Under the pieces are notes generated by a model, which worked only from the letters and a program-made list of their open reading frames with translations, was not told where the DNA came from and did not search any database. DNA of 64,000 bases from CAZRQL01 sp964602415 (lineage in GTDB: Bacteria; Bacteroidota; Bacteroidia; Cytophagales; Flammeovirgaceae): positions 46,119 to 110,118 of the forward strand of contig CAZRQL010000008.1 of assembly GCA_964602415.1 (NCBI GenBank), in the 5' to 3' direction. This document shows positions 33,178 through 41,927 of the stretch, one piece after another. Made by a program: the position numbers and the translations under genes. Position 1 is the stretch's first letter. The number at the start of each line of letters is the position of its first letter.

Positions 33178-34245
33178 ATGAACAACGGGCGGTGGTTGAG
33201 AAACTTCGGGGTTCTGACGGTTGCTGCTATCTATTTTCTGATATTGGTTGGGGGGATTGTGCGCAGTACGGGTGCGGGAATGGGCTGCCCTGACTGGCCT
33301 AAGTGCTTCGGGCAGTGGATTCCCCCCACCCACATAGACCAACTACCTGAAAACTATCAAGAAATTTACAGTCAAAAAAGACTTGCAAAAAATAAAACAA
33401 TTGCTGTTTACTTAGAGAAAATGGGCTACAACGAATTGGCTCAAAAAATCCAAAATGACCCCGCCGTACTTGAAGAACAGCCTTTCAACGCCACCAAAAC
33501 ATGGATTGAGTACATCAACCGATTGATTGGTGCGTTGGTGGGGCTTTTTATACTCGTTGCGGTCGGCCTTTCGTTGGGATGGATAAAAAAAGATGCTTGG
33601 GTATTTATTTGTGCGGCTATTGGGCTTGTTTTGGTGCTTTTTCAGGCATGGTTGGGCTCTATTGTGGTCTCCACCAACCTGTTGCCCGGCACCATCACCC
33701 TTCACATGATAGTGGCTCAGATGATTGTGTTGCTGATGATTTTTGCCATTTACAGAACCTATCTCGATGGCTCTCAAAGTTGGCAAACCGCGCCCATCGC
33801 CAATTTGCGCACTCTAAATGGCTTGCTGGCTTGGGTAATGCTCCTCTCTGTTGTTCAGCTCATTATGGGTACGCAAGTGCGCGAAGAGGTGGACAAAGTC
33901 GCACTGCGCTTGGGTGAAGGAAGCAGAGCCTATTGGATTGACGAACTGCCTATCGTCTTCAAAGTGCATCGTAGTTTTTCTATCTTGGTTTTGGCTTCTA
34001 ACCTAATCATTTTTAGAATTTTAAAAAATCAAAGTCTCAACAGTGCCTTAGGCATCTGGTTGCAGGTGCTGGTGGCTTTGCTGGTAGTAGAGATTGGCTC
34101 GGGGGCGGTCATGGCCTATTTTGCCATACCTAAATTCGTGCAGCCCATTCATCTTTTGTTGGGTTCTCTGATGTTGGGGGTGCAGTTTGTCTTAGTTTTG
34201 CTCGTCAATTCAAGGAAAACTCAGCATTCACCCTCTTTTGTTTGA
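33178..34245 (+). CDS. ctaA: Heme A synthase (COX15/CtaA)
   Basis: Oxidises heme O to heme A for aa3-type oxidases in the inner membrane. The 355 residues show the CtaA opening LVGGIVRSTGAGMGCPDWPKCFGQW (GMGCPDWP signature), a conserved EYINRLIGALVGLF, and several membrane helices with the histidines TLHMIVAQ, KVHRSFSIL and PIHLLLGSL. It is followed directly by ctaB and an oxidase subunit III gene, a heme-A/oxidase operon. Confidence 0.95.
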   Translation: MNNGRWLRNFGVLTVAAIYFLILVGGIVRSTGAGMGCPDWPKCFGQWIPPTHIDQLPENYQEIYSQKRLAKNKTIAVYLEKMGYNELAQKIQNDPAVLEEQPFNATKTWIEYINRLIGALVGLFILVAVGLSLGWIKKDAWVFICAAIGLVLVLFQAWLGSIVVSTNLLPGTITLHMIVAQMIVLLMIFAIYRTYLDGSQSWQTAPIANLRTLNGLLAWVMLLSVVQLIMGTQVREEVDKVALRLGEGSRAYWIDELPIVFKVHRSFSILVLASNLIIFRILKNQSLNSALGIWLQVLVALLVVEIGSGAVMAYFAIPKFVQPIHLLLGSLMLGVQFVLVLLVNSRKTQHSPSFV

Positions 34246-34246
34246 T

Positions 34247-35131
34247 ATGTACACCCTACTTATTTTTGTGAACTCAACGTCTTTGAAAGCACGCTCTTAT
34301 TTAGCCCTCATCAAGTTGCGCCTGTCGCTGCTGGTGGTTTTTTCGGGCTGTATAGGCTATGTCTATGAAAAACAGCAAGTTAATTTGTTGGTCTTATTGG
34401 GCTTTGCATTGGGCAGCCTTTTGATAACGGGCGCAGCCAACACCATCAATCAGATATTGGAGCAAGAGTACGATGCGTTGATGAAGCGCACCGCCAAACG
34501 CCCGCTTCCCTCGGGTGAGTTGGGCATTTGGGATGCTTTCAGTTTTGCACTGGGGCAAGTGGCCTTGGGGGTTGGTTTGTTGTTGGTTTCTGCCGGCATG
34601 TTGGCCACGCTCATTTCGATTGTGTCTTTGGTGTTGTATTCTTTTGTTTACACGCCACTGAAGCGTATTTCGCCTTTGTCCGTAGTGGTAGGGGCTATTC
34701 CCGGGGCTTTGCCGCCCATGATTGGCTGCGTGGCGGGTGCGGGCGACTGGACTTTGGGGGCTTGGGTGTTCTTTGCTGTACAGTTTTTTTGGCAGTTCCC
34801 TCATTTTTGGGCTATTGCTTGGCTGGGGCATGAAGACTATCAATATGCAGGATTCAAAATGCTTCCCTGTGAAGGCGGAAAAAATATAGCCAACGCCCGC
34901 TGGATTTTTATTTCAGCGTTGCTGATGCTACCAGTAGGACTTTTGCCTTATTTGGCGGGAATCAGCGGATTGTTGAGTGCAGTGGTCTCATTAGTTTTGG
35001 TGGCCATTTTCATAAAACCAACCTACGAATTGCTAAAAAAATTAAACAACCGCGCCGCTTTGAGGGTTATGTTTGCTTCGTTTGTTTATTTACCCGTCAT
35101 GCAAATAATTATGTTAATAGATAAAATATAA
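34247..35131 (+). CDS. ctaB: Heme O synthase (protoheme IX farnesyltransferase)
   Basis: Adds a farnesyl group to heme b to make heme O, the substrate of CtaA. It is a 294-residue UbiA-family membrane protein; prenyl-diphosphate motif AANTINQILEQEYDALMKRT and the following KRPLPSGEL, second motif YTPLKRISPLS, and IAWLGHEDYQYAGFKM. ATG 34247, one base after the ctaA stop, is chosen; an in-frame TTG at 34238 overlapping ctaA is less likely. It has about eight hydrophobic segments. Confidence 0.94.
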   Translation: MYTLLIFVNSTSLKARSYLALIKLRLSLLVVFSGCIGYVYEKQQVNLLVLLGFALGSLLITGAANTINQILEQEYDALMKRTAKRPLPSGELGIWDAFSFALGQVALGVGLLLVSAGMLATLISIVSLVLYSFVYTPLKRISPLSVVVGAIPGALPPMIGCVAGAGDWTLGAWVFFAVQFFWQFPHFWAIAWLGHEDYQYAGFKMLPCEGGKNIANARWIFISALLMLPVGLLPYLAGISGLLSAVVSLVLVAIFIKPTYELLKKLNNRAALRVMFASFVYLPVMQIIMLIDKI

Positions 35132-35136
35132 AGTTT

Positions 35137-35715
35137 ATGACACAAAGAGACTATTCCGCACAAATCAACCGTCCGCAACGCATGGACGCTAAAAAATTTG
35201 CAAGTTGGATTTTTATGGTCAGTATCGTAATGATTTTTGCGGCTTTGACCAGTGCTTACATCGTTAGGCAAGCGGAGGGAGATTGGGATTTGTTTGAATT
35301 GCCCAAGATATTTTTGGCAAGTACGGTAGTGATTTTGGCAAGCAGTGCTTCTATGCACTGGGCTGTTTTGGCCGCAAAAAGAGACCAACTCGAAACCTTA
35401 AAACTGGCCTTGGGAATTACGCTTTTGTTGGGAATTACGTTTTTAATCATGCAGTGGTACGGTTGGCTCGAATTGGTCAATATCAAAGTGTTTTTGGTTG
35501 GCAATCCTTCGGGGTCTTTTGTTTATATCATTAGTGGATTGCACGGATTGCATATTGTAGGGGCATTGATTTATGTGTTGGTAACTATGTGGGCGGCTTA
35601 TGACTACCGAATCCATTCCAAAAACATGACGCGCTTAGAGATGTGTGCCGTTTTTTGGCATTTTTTGGATGGGCTTTGGGTGTATCTGTATTTGTTTATG
35701 AATTTTTACAGATAA
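35137..35715 (+). CDS. Cytochrome c oxidase subunit III
   Basis: A 192-residue membrane protein with five hydrophobic segments. It shows the subunit III pattern: KKFASWIFMVSIVMIFAALTSAYIV, SGLHGLHIVGALIYVL and a C-terminal VFWHFLDGLWVYLYLFMNFYR. It is the short (five-helix) form common in Bacteroidota. It lies 5 bases behind ctaB. Subunits I and II are not in this window, so the oxidase operon is split or continues elsewhere. Confidence 0.92.
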   Translation: MTQRDYSAQINRPQRMDAKKFASWIFMVSIVMIFAALTSAYIVRQAEGDWDLFELPKIFLASTVVILASSASMHWAVLAAKRDQLETLKLALGITLLLGITFLIMQWYGWLELVNIKVFLVGNPSGSFVYIISGLHGLHIVGALIYVLVTMWAAYDYRIHSKNMTRLEMCAVFWHFLDGLWVYLYLFMNFYR

Positions 35716-35783
35716 TTAATAAGCAAATTAAAGATTTAATTAATTGCGCAAATGTTGATTTATCGCGCATTGAATAACAAAAT

Positions 35784-36830
35784 ATGAAAATCAAAGGCCA
35801 ATACCATCAGTCTATTTCTTTGAGTCAAGACGGTATATTGGTTTTAGACCAAAGACATTTGCCTTGGGAAATAAAATTTGTTGAAATAGCTACGTTGGCT
35901 GATGCGGTTCGAGCCATCAAAGAAATGTGGGTAAGGGGTGCGCCTTTGATTGGGGCTGTGGGTGCTTTTGGGTTGAGTTTTGCGCTAAGAGAAGGCTTGG
36001 CCATTGAACAGGCCGTTCGCACACTCATTGAGGCACGCCCGACAGCCATAAACCTGCGCTGGGCTGTGGAAAAAGTTGCCAATCAAGTCAAATCCATCGA
36101 AAACGGTTGGCAGGAAGCCAAAAAATGGGCTTATGAAATCGCCATGGAAGATGCCCGCCTCAACCGCCAAATCGGAGAGCATGGACTGACACTTTTTGAA
36201 AAACACCATCGTGCCGACCGACCGCTCAACATCCTGACCCATTGCAACGCCGGATGGATAGCCACCATGGACTACGGTACGGCCTTAGCCCCCATTTATT
36301 TGGCTCACGACAAAGGTATGCCCCTGCACGTGTGGGTGGACGAAACCCGACCGCGCAACCAAGGCTCGCTGCTTACCGCTTTTGAACTTTCCGAGCACGG
36401 CGTACCGCATACAGTCATAGCCGACAACGCAGGCGGCCTGCTCATGCAGCGCGGACAAGTCGATTTGTGTATTGTCGGCACAGATAGGGTTACCCGCAAC
36501 GGCGATGTGTGCAATAAAATCGGCACTTACCTGAAAGCCTTGGCCGCCAAAGCCAACCATGTGCCTTTTTACGTAGCCCTGCCCTACTCTACACTTGATT
36601 TGAATACGGACAGCGGCAATGAAATCCCCATCGAAGAGCGACCGCCCGATGAGATTATTTACTGCAACGGAATGGATAAAAACGGCAAAATGACCACTGT
36701 TTGCACAACCTTGTCGCAAGCCTACAACCCTGCTTTTGACATAACGCCCGCCGAACTGGTTACGGCCTACATCACCGAAGCGGGGGTTTTTGACTTAGAG
36801 GGCTTGCAAAAAAACTACGGAATTAATTAA
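35784..36830 (+). CDS. mtnA: S-methyl-5-thioribose-1-phosphate isomerase
   Basis: Isomerises methylthioribose 1-phosphate to the ribulose form in methionine salvage. The 348 residues have RGAPLIGAVGAFG (51-63), catalytic Cys154 in LTHCNAGWIATM and Asp234 in VGTDRVTRNGDV, and the closing PAELVTAYITEAGVF. No other methionine-salvage gene is nearby. A paralogous role as another aldose-phosphate isomerase is possible but not suggested by the motifs. Confidence 0.93.
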   Translation: MKIKGQYHQSISLSQDGILVLDQRHLPWEIKFVEIATLADAVRAIKEMWVRGAPLIGAVGAFGLSFALREGLAIEQAVRTLIEARPTAINLRWAVEKVANQVKSIENGWQEAKKWAYEIAMEDARLNRQIGEHGLTLFEKHHRADRPLNILTHCNAGWIATMDYGTALAPIYLAHDKGMPLHVWVDETRPRNQGSLLTAFELSEHGVPHTVIADNAGGLLMQRGQVDLCIVGTDRVTRNGDVCNKIGTYLKALAAKANHVPFYVALPYSTLDLNTDSGNEIPIEERPPDEIIYCNGMDKNGKMTTVCTTLSQAYNPAFDITPAELVTAYITEAGVFDLEGLQKNYGIN

Positions 36831-36841
36831 TAAAAAAGTAA

Positions 36842-37252
36842 TTAATCTGAGATTATCAAACCCTGCTCTTGGTAGTAGCTTTTGCCTTCGTGCGTCCACA
36901 AAAGCCTGAGCCGCCACTTGCCTTTGGACAAAGTGATAAACGCGGTTTTTTGCGAAGATACTTCTATCACCGTATCGAGTTTGGCACTTTTTAGGTTCAA
37001 AAATTCGGCTTTGCCGCTGCCTTGCTGCAAAGCGATGCCGACTATTTGTTGGTTAAGGTCTATTTTGGGTTTATCGCTCAATTTGTCGAAGTTGCGAATG
37101 GCTTCAATCTGTTGCTCATACCTCAGTTCGCGCTCATAGTAATCGCTCTCTACCAAGTCATCTTTTTGAGAAAAAACAATCACAACATACCCAATCACCG
37201 AAACAATCACAAAACCCGCCAGCGACCAAAAAATTCCCTTTCCCCAATCCAT
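36842..37252 (-). CDS. FixH-like membrane protein
   Basis: A 136-residue protein: MDWGKGIFWSLAGFVIVSVIGYVVIVFSQ gives one membrane anchor, followed by DDLVESDYYERELRYEQQI, the FixH/CcoH family signature, and a beta-rich periplasmic domain ending RLRLLWTHEGKSYYQEQ. FixH assists assembly of cbb3-type oxidase. The cco structural genes are absent here, so it is separated from its usual cluster but close to ctaAB. ATG 37252 is chosen over a TTG one codon upstream. Confidence 0.82.
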   Translation of the reverse strand: MDWGKGIFWSLAGFVIVSVIGYVVIVFSQKDDLVESDYYERELRYEQQIEAIRNFDKLSDKPKIDLNQQIVGIALQQGSGKAEFLNLKSAKLDTVIEVSSQKTAFITLSKGKWRLRLLWTHEGKSYYQEQGLIISD

Positions 37253-37307
37253 CAATAAAAATTTAAATTAATTAAAAAAATTACTCATTTTATATTTATT
37301 TCAAGAC

Positions 37308-39707
37308 TTAAAACTTATAAGAATACCCCACTCTTACCATTTGGGTTTCTGAAAAATCTTTGCTCCTAAGTATAAAATCTGTACTGTTTATTACCTTTTC
37401 AATCCGCATGGTATTCAATAAGTCCGTGGCATTGGCAAATACTTGTGCCTTGCCTTCTTGAATTGCTTTTTTAACACCTACATCTAAAGAATAACGACTT
37501 TTAATTTTACCCTGCGGAATAATATCCGGAGCCAAATAAATAGTTGACAATTGAATATCCAAATCATTGGCTAATTTAAAAATTCCGTTTACTTTTATGT
37601 TACCCGAATAATTTTGTGATTCTTTGGCACTAAAAGCCACATTGAAAGGATATACATTTTGAATGGTAAATGCACTAATGGTATTTTGATACCCGTTTAA
37701 ATTAATATTTAGAAAAAAATATCGGGTAATTTTTTGTTCCAATACCAATTCTATGCCTTCATTTTTACCTTTTCCGGCGTTTTGTGGTATGGAATTGACA
37801 ATGGTGTTTCCTGAGGGCACAGTAAGAATACGAGTAAGTATATTATCAATCAACCGGATGTAGGCGGCTGAGTATAGATAGCCGCTGTTCCAGCTATTTT
37901 TGTGGCCCAATTCAAAGTTTTGGGTGAACTGAGGACGCAAATTGGGGTTGCCTGTTTTGAGGATTTCGGGGTCGTCGTATTTGGGGAAAATACGCAAATC
38001 GGGTTCGTCGGGTCTATCTACCCTGCGGTTGTAAAAGAAGGAAAAACGGCTTTTATCATTGAGCAAATAAGCGATGCGTAGGCTGGGAAAGGGCAGAATG
38101 TAGTCGTAATTGCCGCTTTTGTAGGTGTTGTGGGTGGGGATGACTTGGTAATCTACTTGTACTGCTTCTAAGCGCAAACCCGTTTCAACTTCAAAATACT
38201 TGCTTTCAAATACGTAGTTGGCATATAAGGCTCCGATGTATTCGTTGTAGTTTGCCCAGCCTTGCGCGCCTATATCCAAAATAGAATTTTGTCCGGGCAT
38301 AAAAGTCATATTGGTGGGTATGTACCGCCAGCGCAATTTTGACCCCAATTCAAAACGCCCCTGCCGTAACGGTTTTAGATAATCAATGTTCAAATCGCTC
38401 ACATTTTCATCGGCTATTATTCGGGTGGCATCATTTCCTTCACTATTTGGCAAATAGTTCCAAAACACAAAAGATTCATTTTCTCGCTGAAATGTATAAT
38501 TAAAGTTTGTTTTGAAAAGATGCCCCGGTTGTTTGAATTTGTGTTCGTAGGCAACCGACGAGTTTATACCTGTAAGTTCTGCTTGTTCTTTGTGCCGCCA
38601 ATAGCGCAGCCTTTGAGAAAAATCTTGGTTGAAATAAGGCAAATCACCTCGGTCTGTATCGGATTCGCGGTTGAAGAGTGCCGCAACAGTAAGGATATTT
38701 TGTTCGTTGATATGCCAATCTAAGCCTGTTTTTAGGGTGTAGAGTGTTTGGGTGCGGTTTTCTAAAAACTGATGGCCAATAAAAGTACCATCGTTGAACT
38801 GACGCTCTATAAACTCATTTGACAATAAAAACCGCTGCGAAAATAGGTCACCTTGAAAAAACCAGTTGATTTTTTTCTTGCGATAAGAAAGAGAAAGCGA
38901 GGGGTTAAGTTTGTAGTTGTTGCGGTATTGGGGGCGGCTGGATGGGTAATTTTCTTGTTTTATCCACAAAGCCCCCAGCCCGGTGATGAGTTCGGCTTTT
39001 CCATTGAAACCCTCTTGTTGGTTTTTCTTGAAAATGATGTTGATGATACCGGCACTGCCGTTGGCATCATTTCCGGCAGAAGGGTGGTTGATGATTTCGA
39101 TGCGTTCGATGGCCGAAGCGGGTATATTGTCCAACATGGCTTGATTGCCAAAGCCTGTAAGGGCGGTTTGTTTGCCATCAATGAGTACCGCTACTTTGTC
39201 ACTGCCGCGAAGCCTTACTTTGCCGTCTTGGCTTATGGTAACGCCGGGTAAGTTTCTCATGGCTTGCAAGGCCGAGCCGCCGGACTGACTGAGGTTGTTT
39301 TCAATTGAAAAAGTTTTTTTATCCAATGTTTCTACTATGGCATCGCGTTTTTCTTCCACAAGAAATTCTTTTAGTGTTTCTGTAGTTGGTTCGAGTTCAA
39401 AAGTGCCAAGGTCTAAAAACTCATTCTTTTTGCCTACAAAAAACTTTTTTTGATACCAAGTATATCCCACATAAGACAATTCAATAAAATATTCGCCTTC
39501 TTTAAGGGCATCAAGGCTAAACAACCCTTTTTCGTTGCTTACAGTGCCTGTTACAAAAGTACTGTCCTTAACGTTTTTGATGATTACATTGACATAAGAT
39601 AAAGGCTCTTTGGTAGTTTTATCTCTGATAGTCCCTGAGGCTGTAGTATTATTTTGACCAAAGACATCGATGGCTTGCATAAAAAGAAAACAAAATATGT
39701 ATTTCAT
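37308..39707 (-). CDS. TonB-dependent receptor (outer-membrane beta-barrel family)
   Basis: A 799-residue protein: signal peptide (MKYIFCFLFMQAIDVFGQ), carboxypeptidase-regulatory-like domain (ASGTIRDKTTKEPLSYVNV), a plug with MRNLPGVTISQDGKVRLRG, VLIDGKQTALTG and IERIEIINHPSAGNDANGSAGIINII, then a barrel (about residues 250-799) ending QMVRVGYSYKF. This subfamily (NHPSA...GIINII) is common in Bacteroidota, and its substrates are mostly unknown. No SusD partner or transporter gene is adjacent; it stands alone next to the FixH-like gene. Confidence 0.87.
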   Translation of the reverse strand: MKYIFCFLFMQAIDVFGQNNTTASGTIRDKTTKEPLSYVNVIIKNVKDSTFVTGTVSNEKGLFSLDALKEGEYFIELSYVGYTWYQKKFFVGKKNEFLDLGTFELEPTTETLKEFLVEEKRDAIVETLDKKTFSIENNLSQSGGSALQAMRNLPGVTISQDGKVRLRGSDKVAVLIDGKQTALTGFGNQAMLDNIPASAIERIEIINHPSAGNDANGSAGIINIIFKKNQQEGFNGKAELITGLGALWIKQENYPSSRPQYRNNYKLNPSLSLSYRKKKINWFFQGDLFSQRFLLSNEFIERQFNDGTFIGHQFLENRTQTLYTLKTGLDWHINEQNILTVAALFNRESDTDRGDLPYFNQDFSQRLRYWRHKEQAELTGINSSVAYEHKFKQPGHLFKTNFNYTFQRENESFVFWNYLPNSEGNDATRIIADENVSDLNIDYLKPLRQGRFELGSKLRWRYIPTNMTFMPGQNSILDIGAQGWANYNEYIGALYANYVFESKYFEVETGLRLEAVQVDYQVIPTHNTYKSGNYDYILPFPSLRIAYLLNDKSRFSFFYNRRVDRPDEPDLRIFPKYDDPEILKTGNPNLRPQFTQNFELGHKNSWNSGYLYSAAYIRLIDNILTRILTVPSGNTIVNSIPQNAGKGKNEGIELVLEQKITRYFFLNINLNGYQNTISAFTIQNVYPFNVAFSAKESQNYSGNIKVNGIFKLANDLDIQLSTIYLAPDIIPQGKIKSRYSLDVGVKKAIQEGKAQVFANATDLLNTMRIEKVINSTDFILRSKDFSETQMVRVGYSYKF

Positions 39708-39882
39708 TAATTATTCTTTTAATTTTTCAGGCGATTCATTGTTTTTTTATTAGTGGCTGAATGAGCTTGGCGACACAAAATTGTCAATAAAACCTCAGAG
39801 TTTATGGGTATATCCTCAAAAAGAATTTTTTGGCAATGCATCAAATTTGACGAGGACGTGAAGATATTTTGGATTCTTAAAA

Positions 39883-39912
39883 TTGTTAAATTTTCAAAAT
39901 AACTTACATTTG
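39883..39912 (+). promoter_or_regulatory. TTG-N19-TACATTTG promoter
   Basis: TTG (39883-39885), 19 bases, then TACATTTG (39905-39912), a good Bacteroidota -33/-7 pair, 11 bases before the ATG of the TonB receptor-phosphatase operon. The rest of 39708-39904 is AT-rich without a gene. Confidence 0.65.
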
Positions 39913-39923
39913 TCAAAAAATAC

Positions 39924-41927
39924 ATGAAGTTGCTCTTCCCAATACTGGTATTTATGGGAGTGAATGGTGTATGCTTTGGGCAAAAGGCCCTCAACGACAG
40001 CAGCGCACTCGCCCCCACTGTATCGAGTCTTTTGACTTTACCTGCCTTGGACATGGCGGAAGAGGCCACCACGATTGCCGGACTGCAACGAAGTCTTATT
40101 AGAGAGTCGCCGGGCATAGTTACCGTTATAACTGCCTCTGAAATAAACCATTCGGGGGCGCGCGATTTGATGGAGTTGCTTCGGCAGGTTCCGGGCTTGG
40201 ATTTTGCCCACAACTTCGATGGGGTGGTGAGTTTGGGAGTGCGGGGCAACTGGGCAGCAGAAGGCAACGTGCTGATGATCATAGACGGCAATTTTATCCC
40301 CGAAACGGCCTATGGAACCATTGCTTTTGGGCAGCATTATTTTTTGGACAATATCGAAAAGATAGAAATCATGCGCGGCCCCGGCTCTGCCCTATACGGC
40401 GGAATGGCTGAATACGCTGTCATCAATATCATCACCAAAAACTCAGGCACTACCAACACAGGCCACATCAGCATAAATGGCGCAGCAAACGGGCAAGCCC
40501 TCACCCGAAGCACCCTGCAAACCCGCCTGCACCACAAGTTTTTGAACGGGGTTGATATGTCTGTCAGCGGACACATACACAGCGGGCTACGCAGTACGTT
40601 TACCTCAAAATATCCGTCAGGCGATGCCGTAAATTACGCTGATAGTTCAAGGATTTTATCCCAGCACCTAAACCTAAACTTGCGCTACCAAGACTGGCAA
40701 ACTTCTTTGATATACGACTATTACCAACTCAGGGTAACAGAGGCAGAGAGTTCGGGCAGCAATGCTCAAATGTACATGCAAAATTTCTTTTTCAACACCC
40801 AATACAGCCATAAGTTCGGAGAAAAGATTCGCCTGAGTTCTACATTGAACTTGCGGTCTCACCACCCTTGGAACTACCACAACGGCAAGCCCAACTTGGC
40901 GGAGTACGCCGTGCGCTCCCACAAAGCCCAAGCCCAAGTGGTGTTGGGCTATGAGCTGAGCGACAAGGTATTATTTTCGAGTGGGGTGCAGTATTTTGCA
41001 GAGCGGGTATCTTATTTGGTGAGTGGGTATCAATTTTATACAGGCAAGGCGTACATGGACTTTAGCAATTTAGGTGTGTTTTCGGAATTGGACATTCGCA
41101 CGCGCTTTGCTTCCATCACTTTGGGAGGCAGGGGAGATTTTCACAGCGTGGTGCGCCCCGCCATTGTACCGCGAATCGCTATCACCAAAGCCTTCGACCG
41201 TTATCATTTTAAAGGCTTGTATAGCACTGCTTTCAAAGCCCCCACCAACCAAAACATCAACACCAACGGAGACGGCTCCATCAAACCCGAAATCGTAACC
41301 GTCGCCGAGTTTGAGGTGGGCTACAAATACCAAAACCGCTTTTTCATTTCTGCCAATTTGTTTGACATTAAAATAAATAATCCGATTGTATTTGTATATG
41401 ATTTTGAGCAAGATGTCGAAAGCTATGTCAATGGCAAAACAAGCGGCTCGCGCGGCGTAGAAGGCGAACTGGCTTTCAAAGGCAAAAGGTTGCAGCTTCG
41501 TGCCAATTACTCTTATTATCAAGCCCAATACAACCAAACAGAGGTCTATCGCATAGAAAACGACAACATGACCAAGGCGGCTTTCCCAAGACACAAAATC
41601 GCCGGAAATTTCAACTTCAACCTAAGTAAAAAAATCAGTTTCGGAAGTTCTTGTGTATTCACTACCCCCAGAAAAAGCTACCTCTATTTTGAAAGAGGCA
41701 ACCCAGACAGTGAGCTGATTTTGAGCCAAACACAGAGCTTTTTGAACCTCAGCACTTTTATTACTTTGAGAGATGTGTTTACAGAAAATTTGACCATCAT
41801 GCTGGGAGGATACAATCTATTGAACCAAAAAAGCTATCTTTACCCTGCTGTCAACATCGGCTTGAATGCAGTACCCGACCAACCTTTTGAACTGAATTTG
41901 AAACTGACTTATCAATTAGGAAATTGA
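39924..41927 (+). CDS. TonB-dependent receptor coupled to a PP2C-type regulator
   Basis: A 667-residue outer-membrane receptor: signal peptide (MKLLFPILVFMGVNGVCFGQ), plug from ~residue 55 (RESPGIVTVITASEI, ARDLMELLRQVPGLDFAHN, MRGPGSALYGGMAEYAVINII), and a barrel ending ELNLKLTYQLGN. There is no carboxypeptidase-like N-terminal domain, unlike the other three receptors here. Its stop codon (TGA, 41925-41927) overlaps the TTG start of the next gene, a transmembrane TPR-PP2C protein. The receptor may therefore be linked to signal transduction as well as to uptake. Confidence 0.87.
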   Translation: MKLLFPILVFMGVNGVCFGQKALNDSSALAPTVSSLLTLPALDMAEEATTIAGLQRSLIRESPGIVTVITASEINHSGARDLMELLRQVPGLDFAHNFDGVVSLGVRGNWAAEGNVLMIIDGNFIPETAYGTIAFGQHYFLDNIEKIEIMRGPGSALYGGMAEYAVINIITKNSGTTNTGHISINGAANGQALTRSTLQTRLHHKFLNGVDMSVSGHIHSGLRSTFTSKYPSGDAVNYADSSRILSQHLNLNLRYQDWQTSLIYDYYQLRVTEAESSGSNAQMYMQNFFFNTQYSHKFGEKIRLSSTLNLRSHHPWNYHNGKPNLAEYAVRSHKAQAQVVLGYELSDKVLFSSGVQYFAERVSYLVSGYQFYTGKAYMDFSNLGVFSELDIRTRFASITLGGRGDFHSVVRPAIVPRIAITKAFDRYHFKGLYSTAFKAPTNQNINTNGDGSIKPEIVTVAEFEVGYKYQNRFFISANLFDIKINNPIVFVYDFEQDVESYVNGKTSGSRGVEGELAFKGKRLQLRANYSYYQAQYNQTEVYRIENDNMTKAAFPRHKIAGNFNFNLSKKISFGSSCVFTTPRKSYLYFERGNPDSELILSQTQSFLNLSTFITLRDVFTENLTIMLGGYNLLNQKSYLYPAVNIGLNAVPDQPFELNLKLTYQLGN

